Assembly: GCF_003143975.1 (NCBI RefSeq)
Contig: NZ_QFVR01000021.1
Span: 1-61,944, forward strand
Length of the DNA stretch: 61,944 bases
Direction of reading: 5' to 3'
Source: Kurthia sibirica
GTDB taxonomy: Bacteria; Bacillota; Bacilli; Bacillales_A; Planococcaceae
Shown: one piece after another, positions 56,916-61,944 of the stretch
Layout: each line of letters begins with the position of its first letter
Numbering within the stretch: the first letter of the stretch is position 1
Made by a program: the position numbers and the translations under genes
Notes under the pieces: generated by a model
What the model was told of the DNA's origin: nothing
What the model saw: only the letters and a program-made list of their open reading frames with translations
Database searches by the model: none

Positions 56916-57413
56916 GTGAAGCAAAAAATAGGTGGTCTTCATATACAATATTTTGAAGTATGTCCAAGGAAATTATGGCTATATAGTAAACAAATTTCTT
57001 TTGAAACAGAACATGAAAAAGTAATTGAAGGTACATTGCTTCATGAACAATCCTATGCGAGAAAAGAGAAGGAATTGCAGTTAGATAGTGCGGTTATAGA
57101 TGTATTAGATGAAGAGTATGTTCAAGAAACAAAGCTGTCTAGTAAAATGCAAAAAGCAGATGAATTACAACTTCTTTATTATTTATATTTATTAAAATCT
57201 AGAGGGATTGAAAAGAAGGGCAAGATAGCTTATACAAAAGAAAGGAAAGTAGTAGAAGTCCTATTAGATGAAATGAATGAAAAAAGAATAAAACAGGTTA
57301 TCGCTAACATTTATACAATATTGGAAGCTGAGAATGCACCAAAGTTAAAAAAATTACCCTATTGTAAAAATTGTGCTTATTATGATTTTTGTTATGCATT
57401 AGAGGAGGAATGA
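56916..57413 (+). CDS. cas4: CRISPR adaptation nuclease Cas4
   Basis: 165 residues, RecB-like fold. Four cysteines for an iron-sulfur cluster: C16 in FEVCPRK and C150, C153, C159 in YCKNCAYYDFC. The nuclease residues H48-like in LLHEQSY, D in the KADEL region and the KK pair in GKIAYTKERK are present. It trims prespacers and sets PAM choice. The GTG at 56916 has AAGGAG 8 bases upstream. Confidence 0.92.
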   Translation: MKQKIGGLHIQYFEVCPRKLWLYSKQISFETEHEKVIEGTLLHEQSYARKEKELQLDSAVIDVLDEEYVQETKLSSKMQKADELQLLYYLYLLKSRGIEKKGKIAYTKERKVVEVLLDEMNEKRIKQVIANIYTILEAENAPKLKKLPYCKNCAYYDFCYALEEE

Positions 57414-57415
57414 GT

Positions 57416-58399
57416 ATGCAAAGAGATTTGTTTATGTTTTCGAATGGAACAGTTAAAAGAAAAGATAATACAATTTATTTAATAGCTGAAGATGGGAAAA
57501 AAAGGGCGCTGCCAATTGAACAAATTGAAAATTTACATCTCTTTGGAGAAGTCTCTTTAAATACGGCATTTTTTAATTATGCAGGACAAAGAGATTTGGC
57601 AGTACACTTTTATAATTATTATGGTTTTTATACGGGTAGCTTTTTAGCAAGAGAGAAAAAAGTTTCTGGCCTAGTAACCGTTAAACAAAGCGAAAATTAT
57701 TTGCAAAAAGATAGAAGGTTAGATATTGCAAAATCATTTATTAAATCAGCAGTTTTTCATATGTTAAGGTTCAATCGAAAAAAAAAGAATACGACTTCTT
57801 ATTTTGTAGAAGAAATAAAGAAACTGGAGAAAACAATCAATAGTGTAACAAGTATATCCAGTTTAATGGGGATAGAGGGGATGATACGACAAAATTACTA
57901 TCGAACTTTAGATGAAATGATCCCGGATGAATTTACTTTTCAGCAAAGATCAAAGCGTCCACCTAGAGATCCATTTAACGCACTGATTTCATTTGGTAAT
58001 ACACTTATGTACACGACTATTTTAAGCGAGATTTACAAGACACAATTGAATCCAACAATTAGCTATTTACACGAACCTTCACAACAGAGATTCTCACTCT
58101 GTTTAGATTTAGCAGAAATATTTAAGCCTCTTTTTGTAGATCCGTTAATTGTTAGTTTAGTAAACACTAAAAAAATTCAATTACATCATTTTGATGACCA
58201 CGAAGGAATAATTTATCTGTCAGAAATGGGAAAGAAAATTTTTATTGAAGCTTTTGATAAAAAATTAAAAGATTCTATTCAACATCGCCAATTAAAAAGA
58301 AAAGTAACGTATCGCTATTTTGTTCGTCTAGAGTGCTATAAATTGATTAAACATGTAATTGGTGATACAACATATAAACCATTGAAAGCGTGGTGGTGA
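57416..58399 (+). CDS. cas1: CRISPR integrase Cas1 (type I-B)
   Basis: 327 residues. N-terminal FSNGTVKRKDNTIYL beta domain, then the helical catalytic domain with GIEGMIRQNYY (Glu), YLHEPSQQRFSLCLDLAEIFKP (His and Asp/Glu). GAGGAGG lies 7 bases before the ATG at 57416. With Cas2 it inserts new spacers at the leader end. Confidence 0.95.
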   Translation: MQRDLFMFSNGTVKRKDNTIYLIAEDGKKRALPIEQIENLHLFGEVSLNTAFFNYAGQRDLAVHFYNYYGFYTGSFLAREKKVSGLVTVKQSENYLQKDRRLDIAKSFIKSAVFHMLRFNRKKKNTTSYFVEEIKKLEKTINSVTSISSLMGIEGMIRQNYYRTLDEMIPDEFTFQQRSKRPPRDPFNALISFGNTLMYTTILSEIYKTQLNPTISYLHEPSQQRFSLCLDLAEIFKPLFVDPLIVSLVNTKKIQLHHFDDHEGIIYLSEMGKKIFIEAFDKKLKDSIQHRQLKRKVTYRYFVRLECYKLIKHVIGDTTYKPLKAWW

Positions 58400-58403
58400 A
58401 AAT

Positions 58404-58667
58404 ATGTTTGTTATTATTACGTATGATGTGAATGAAAAAAGAGTAGGAAAAGTTTGTAAAAAATTGAAAGAATATTTAACTTGGACTCAAAATTCAGTAT
58501 TTGAAGGTGAAATTACAAAAACCCAATTTTTAAAATGTAGAAAAGCGGTAGAATCTATTATTGATCCAATGCAAGATAGTTTATACTATTATATTATAGA
58601 GAATCCACGCCATCTAAAGAAAGAATTACATGGGCATGAAAAAGGTGATATGGATATATTTTTTTAA
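58404..58667 (+). CDS. cas2: CRISPR adaptation protein Cas2
   Basis: 87 residues, ferredoxin fold starting MFVIITYDVNEKRVGKVCKKL with the conserved Asp after ITY. Dimer scaffold of the Cas1-Cas2 integrase. It starts four bases after cas1 and is the last gene before the leader. Confidence 0.95.
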   Translation: MFVIITYDVNEKRVGKVCKKLKEYLTWTQNSVFEGEITKTQFLKCRKAVESIIDPMQDSLYYYIIENPRHLKKELHGHEKGDMDIFF

Positions 58668-58819
58668 TTGGTGCATCCTGGATTTTTTTAGAAAAAACAA
58701 GAGAAAGCTAGTTATATCAGTATTTTAAGCCGTTAATTTGAAATTGTTGATTTACACGACTAGGGGTTCGCTGCTAAATGTAGAATGAAAACATTAGTCT
58801 AATAGGGTTTTAAGCCGCT
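58668..58819 (+). promoter_or_regulatory. CRISPR leader
   Basis: 152 AT-rich bases between cas2 and the first repeat. A short motif, TTTTAAGCCG, occurs twice (near 58724 and 58808-58818); the second abuts the first repeat. It should contain the array promoter and integration signals. Confidence 0.7.
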
Positions 58820-59687
58820 GTTTTATCTGAACTAAGAGGGATTTAAAGTCGAGTTACCAGCAGCCACTAGTCATTTAAGTTGGGTTTTATCTGAACTAAG
58901 AGGGATTTAAAGGTATGACAACGTTTATTAATGTTTACTGTTTAATCGTTTTATCTGAACTAAGAGGGATTTAAAGCAAGTTGCTCCGACTCGTCTTTTT
59001 CGTAGACTAGCGTTTTATCTGAACTAAGAGGGATTTAAAGATAAGATGATATTGTTGGTCTATAGAAAAGAACAACGTTTTATCTGAACTAAGAGGGATT
59101 TAAAGCATGTTGCGGAACTAAATACGCTTCATCATCTATTTGTTTTATCTGAACTAAGAGGGATTTAAAGCTGCAAGTAGCGCCTCGGCTCGTCTAAGTC
59201 GCTCTGTTTTATCTGAACTAAGAGGGATTTAAAGCGACAATATCCCAGTCATTTGTTACGTCAGCCATGTTTTATCTGAACTAAGAGGGATTTAAAGATA
59301 CTTTATATAGACACCTTAGCCACTCAATAAAGTAGTTTTATCTGAACTAAGAGGGATTTAAAGAAATCTCAAGTGTTGGATTTCGATATTTCACAATTGT
59401 TTTATCTGAACTAAGAGGGATTTAAAGATTTTTAAAGATATTGCAATCCCGAAAGATACTAAGTTTTATCTGAACTAAGAGGGATTTAAAGTTGTTACTC
59501 GATGATTTAGATACATCTGCTACAGCGGTTTTATCTGAACTAAGAGGGATTTAAAGTTAAAATTTTATAGCCATTTCCGTTTACTTCGTATGTGTTTTAT
59601 CTGAACTAAGAGGGATTTAAAGATATAACTATCATCGTAGCCTTGCGTGACTTCTTCGGTTTTATCTGAACTAAGAGGGATTTAAAG
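58820..59687 (+). CRISPR. CRISPR array, 14 repeats and 13 spacers
   Basis: Direct repeat of 29 bp, starting GTTTTATCTGAACTAAG and ending GGGATTTAAAG. Repeats begin at 58820, 58884, 58948, 59012, 59077, 59142, 59206, 59269, 59335, 59399, 59463, 59528, 59594 and 59659. All 14 read as identical, including the last, so there is no degenerate trailer repeat. Spacers are 34-37 bp and all different. Cas6 would leave the handle ATTTAAAG. It belongs to the type I-B operon directly upstream. The spacers have no visible match inside the window. Confidence 0.98.
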
Positions 59688-59696
59688 TACTTAAAC

Positions 59697-59730
59697 TGGA
59701 ATGGCAACAGTAAATTGAATAGAAATATAC
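59697..59730. mobile_element. Solo IS3 left-end relic at the CRISPR trailer
   Basis: TGGAATGGCAACAGTAAATT and the next bases match the left end of the complete IS3 at 44431. It begins 9 bases after the last repeat, with no transposase and no right end. Confidence 0.7.
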
Positions 59731-59742
59731 GATAGCTATTCA

Positions 59743-59782
59743 AAATAGAGATAAATCAAACACTCTAAAAAACCATCGTTTT
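59743..59782. repeat. 40-bp direct repeat, right copy
   Basis: Matches 46023-46062 with one substitution. Lies between the IS3 relic and the resolvase region. Confidence 0.8.
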
Positions 59783-59798
59783 ATAGACAAATTAAAAG

Positions 59799-59833
59799 CA
59801 TCCCCTCAATTCATGTTGAAGGGGTGTTTTTTT
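59799..59833 (+). terminator. Terminator downstream of the CRISPR array
   Basis: 11-bp stem (CATCCCCTCAA / TTGAAGGGGTG) with a 6-base loop and a seven-T tail; the probable end of the CRISPR transcript. Confidence 0.9.
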
Positions 59834-59844
59834 AGTGGTTTTTG

Positions 59845-59935
59845 TCTATAAACTCGTCTATACTTAAAATTTTATAAAACGTATGGACGTAGACATATTG
59901 AGGAATAAAAAAAGTCTAAAATGCGTATTTTTAAT
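59845..59935. promoter_or_regulatory. Putative resolvase res region
   Basis: Imperfect dyad TGTCTATAAACTCGTCTATAC ... ACGTATGGACGTAGACATA flanks an AT-rich centre just upstream of the resolvase gene, the normal place of a res site and of the resolvase promoter. Called by position and symmetry only. Confidence 0.4.
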
Positions 59936-59949
59936 AGGAGTGAAGAAAA

Positions 59950-60513
59950 TTGAGAATCATTGGATATATCCGTGTCAGTACAGAAGATCAACATTTAGAT
60001 ATGCAGCGACAAGCCATTGAAAAGTACGCGAAGGAGCAACAAAAGGAATGTGTCATTTATGAGGAAAAGATTTCTTCACGGAAAAAAGAAAGGCTGGAGT
60101 TACAACAGGCTATTAAGGCCGCTGCCAAAGGCGACCGTTTTGTTGTGTATAAATTGGATCGTTTAGCAAGAAGTACGAAGGAACTCTATGAATTAACTGA
60201 GAAGTTGCGTGAACGTGAAATTGACTTTGTGAGTATCCATGACAGCTTTGATACATCGACCGCAACAGGAAAAGCGATGTTTGGTATGTTGGCCGTTTTT
60301 GCGGAATTCGAACGTGATATTATTCAACAACGAACGAAGGCAGGATTAGAAGCCGCAAGAAAACGAGGGAAGATTGGTGGTCGCCCGGCAATTGATGAAC
60401 ATAAGAAACGTCAAATCAAAAAACTGTATGCAGCTGGAGAAAGTGCAACGGATATTGCGAAGGAATTTGGGATTGGGCGAAGTACGGTGTATAAGCTATT
60501 GAAAAGTGAATAG
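59950..60513 (+). CDS. Serine recombinase/resolvase (Tn3 TnpR type)
   Basis: 187 residues. Catalytic domain with the nucleophilic Ser in GYIRVSTEDQ, then KLDRLARST, GMLAVFAEFERDIIQQRTKAGLEAARKRG and a C-terminal HTH (EHKKRQIKKLYAAGESATDIAKEFGIGRSTVYKLL). AGGAG precedes the TTG start. Complete, so it may be active. Its tnpA partner is 9.7 kb to the left, beyond a Tn3 end, so the two need not come from one transposon. Confidence 0.92.
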   Translation: MRIIGYIRVSTEDQHLDMQRQAIEKYAKEQQKECVIYEEKISSRKKERLELQQAIKAAAKGDRFVVYKLDRLARSTKELYELTEKLREREIDFVSIHDSFDTSTATGKAMFGMLAVFAEFERDIIQQRTKAGLEAARKRGKIGGRPAIDEHKKRQIKKLYAAGESATDIAKEFGIGRSTVYKLLKSE

Positions 60514-60519
60514 GAAAAG

Positions 60520-60799
60520 GGTTCTGTTGCAAATTTAAAAAACTCACCGAATTTCTATTGAAAATAGCTTTATTTATCCATTTAATAACGGAAGAATTGA
60601 AGACATCAGCAATAAAATCAAGATCTTAAATCGTGCTGCTTATGAGTATCACAGTTTCACCAGCTAACGTCAACGGATCTTTATTCGTTTTAAATTAAAA
60701 AGAGCGAGTAGTGTTTCATTTATGAAACACTACTCGCTCGAAAAAACCGACTCTTTTATTCAATTAGATATTGTCACCAACGTTATTTGACAAAGAGCC
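60520..60799 (+). mobile_element. IS6 end relic followed by ISL3 relic
   Basis: GGTTCTGTTGCAAA at 60520 equals the IS6 terminal repeat and then changes abruptly. From about 60560 the sequence encodes YPFNNGRIEDISNKIKILNRAAYEYHS, the C-terminus of a second ISL3 transposase lineage, with a stop and frameshift, and ends in the right repeat (CCAACGTTATTTGACAAAGAGCC at 60777-60799). No functional gene. Confidence 0.72.
60697..60740 (-). terminator. Terminator for the reverse-strand gene pair
   Basis: 18-bp perfect stem (60702-60719 with 60722-60739, GAGCGAGTAGTGTTTCAT). On the reverse strand it is followed by TTTTTAATTT, so it ends transcription coming from 61090 and 60828. Confidence 0.85.
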
Positions 60800-60827
60800 G
60801 ATTTTCTTCGAAGGTGTCTCCTTTATT

Positions 60828-61067
60828 TTATATAATTTTAAGAAAAATACTATATATCGTTAAAAGACAACCGCTAATACCGATTGTTAGAAAAAAATAA
60901 TTTTTGAGTTTTATATTATTTACAGTTATTGCTGTAAATGATATAAATAGCAATATCAATATCCCGAGTGAAAAATCAAAACCAGTTTTATTATTATTGA
61001 AAGAATAAATAATATTTATAGATATAAGTATTATTATAATAGCAGTCATTATAGAAAAAAATTTCAT
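60828..61067 (-). CDS. Small membrane protein, possible immunity partner
   Basis: 79 residues with two or three transmembrane helices (FFSIMTAIIIILISINIIYS, FSLGILILLFISFTAITV, FFLTIGISGCLLTIYSIFL). AGGAAAGGA precedes the ATG. It lies 22 bases after a secreted-protein gene in the same direction, a layout typical of bacteriocin or toxin immunity. Family unknown. Confidence 0.65.
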   Translation of the reverse strand: MKFFSIMTAIIIILISINIIYSFNNNKTGFDFSLGILILLFISFTAITVNNIKLKNYFFLTIGISGCLLTIYSIFLKII

Positions 61068-61089
61068 ATTTATTTTCCTTTCCTTTCAC

Positions 61090-61825
61090 TTAATTAAACC
61101 ACCAACTACCGTAATTTAATAATTGTTTGTCCATACTTTTTCCTTTCACTGTTCCAATAGCTCTCACATCTTGGAATCTTAGTTTATGCGCTTTTCCTTT
61201 CCCCATCCCCGGATCGAAAAGTCCTTTTGTACGATATTGATCAAAAGTTATTTTTCCATTAAATGTATAACCTGCAGCTAAAGTACCCAAACCAATTACA
61301 CTGGCCCAATTGCTTACAATGGAAGTTATAGTACCTGTAGCAATAGTTACTCCAGCAAGAGAAAGTATTGCTAGCCCTCCGCCAATGATAGTAACTATTG
61401 CACCTATTGTTGTGACTGTTTTCCCTATATTTAAACTTCCTGACGATACGTATACGGGAGTAGAATCAGAACTAGCAAACAGTGAGATATTTGATTGAGA
61501 AGTATTTTTTACAAATTCATCAAAGTATATAGGTATCTCCTCGCCATCCATTACAAAGTAATCATTACCTTTAGTATATGTTAAAGAATGCTTTTCGTTT
61601 GTACCTTTAACTTCGGTTTTCAGTGTAAATGTGTGTTCATCTTCTTTTTCTAGATTAAAATCAATCATTTGATCATTTTCTTGCAGTGTGAAACTTTCTG
61701 AATTTATTGTACTTTGTTCTTTTAGATAAGAGTCTTACCGGAAGGATTATCAACTGCTTTTGCATTTAAATTGCTTACAGATAGCATTGAAGTCATTAAT
61801 ACACTACTTAATACAACGTAAGCCC
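61090..61825 (-). pseudogene. Secreted protein of unknown function, frameshifted near the N-terminus
   Basis: The main frame (61090-61668 from an internal ATG) encodes 192 residues: a polar part, then a Gly-rich hydrophobic segment (LNIGKTVTTIGAIVTIIGGG), then a basic C-terminal domain ending LLNYGSWWFN. Upstream, another frame encodes a signal-peptide-like MTSMLSVSNLNAKAVDNPSG that stops near 61726, while the main frame is open back to LKEQSTINSESFTL. One indel would join them. The full protein would be exported, perhaps a membrane-active peptide toxin. Not a family I recognise. Confidence 0.55.
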
Positions 61826-61830
61826 GTAAT

Positions 61831-61944
61831 CAAATAACGCATATATTCGAGAAGTATCTCCAGGTACGATAGACGTATCAAATGAAGGCGGTGCTTTCTT
61901 TTATGCCAACGAATAAACTTACAATTGTCCCCGTGACACTCGAT
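61831..61944. other. Unassigned end of window
   Basis: A short open frame from an ATG at 61903 (MPTNKLTIVPVTLD) runs off the end. An overlapping frame encodes VSPGTIDVSNEGGAFFYANE and stops. There is no clear ribosome binding site; too short to judge. Confidence 0.2.

Noticed and set aside
1-61944. tRNA and rRNA genes
   Set aside because: I looked for clover-leaf structures with GGTTCGAATCC-type T arms and for rRNA landmarks and found none.
61903-61944. A new gene starting at 61903
   Set aside because: Only 14 codons are visible, without a clear ribosome binding site; reported only as an unassigned end.

Overview
This is a low-GC Gram-positive chromosome segment. Gene content and order match the Bacillales block ansA/prsW - cmk - rpsA - der - gpsA - hup - folE/mtrB - hepS/menG/hepT - ndk - cheR - aroC/B/H - hisC - tyrA - aroA - ypiA/B/F - qcrABC - ypjA. 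A Planococcaceae-type host is likely. The block lacks the spore genes that Bacillus carries at these positions (sleB-ypeB between prsW and ypfA, spoIVA before hup), which would fit a non-sporulating genus such as Kurthia. That assignment is inference.

Bases 1-31,000 are a conserved core for translation and GTP-dependent ribosome assembly, phospholipid synthesis, menaquinone side-chain synthesis and methylation, aromatic amino-acid synthesis, chemotaxis, the menaquinol:cytochrome c reductase and cell-wall hydrolysis. The unusual parts of the core are a 21-bp tandem-repeat field between rpsA and der (5549-6062) and several decayed ISL3-family insertion sequences (8781-9096, 15749-16267, 31121-31699). 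The trp operon is absent from its usual place between aroH and hisC although the TRAP regulator MtrB is present.

Bases 31,700-46,100 are an array of seven orphan Rhs C-terminal cassettes plus an eighth core fragment, with no full-length rhs gene in the window. Each of the seven ends the conserved Rhs core at an NVDPxG-like motif, switches to a unique tip (putative toxin) and is followed by a small gene that is the candidate immunity gene. Most tips and partners look membrane-active. The array is cut by an IS6 element, an intact IS3 element that splits one immunity gene, an IS3-derived MITE, and 15 copies of a short structured mini-element. These mini-elements (about 60-67 bp) share the 9-mer ACGTCCTGT at the tip of a two-part hairpin followed by a second small hairpin. 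Their stems differ in sequence but stay complementary. They sit at five fixed sites in the Rhs core, are nested in places, and mark deletion junctions. They are the most novel signal I found.

Bases 46,100-60,800 hold an ECF sigma/anti-sigma pair, a broken Tn3-family transposase gene with one terminal inverted repeat, a complete type I-B CRISPR-Cas operon (cas6-cas8b1-cas7-cas5-cas3-cas4-cas1-cas2), a CRISPR array of 14 identical 29-bp repeats and 13 spacers, a serine resolvase, and an ISL3 relic. A 40-bp direct repeat (46023-46062 and 59743-59782) flanks the sigma/Tn3/CRISPR segment. The last kilobase holds a reverse-strand pair: a damaged secreted-protein gene and a small membrane protein gene.
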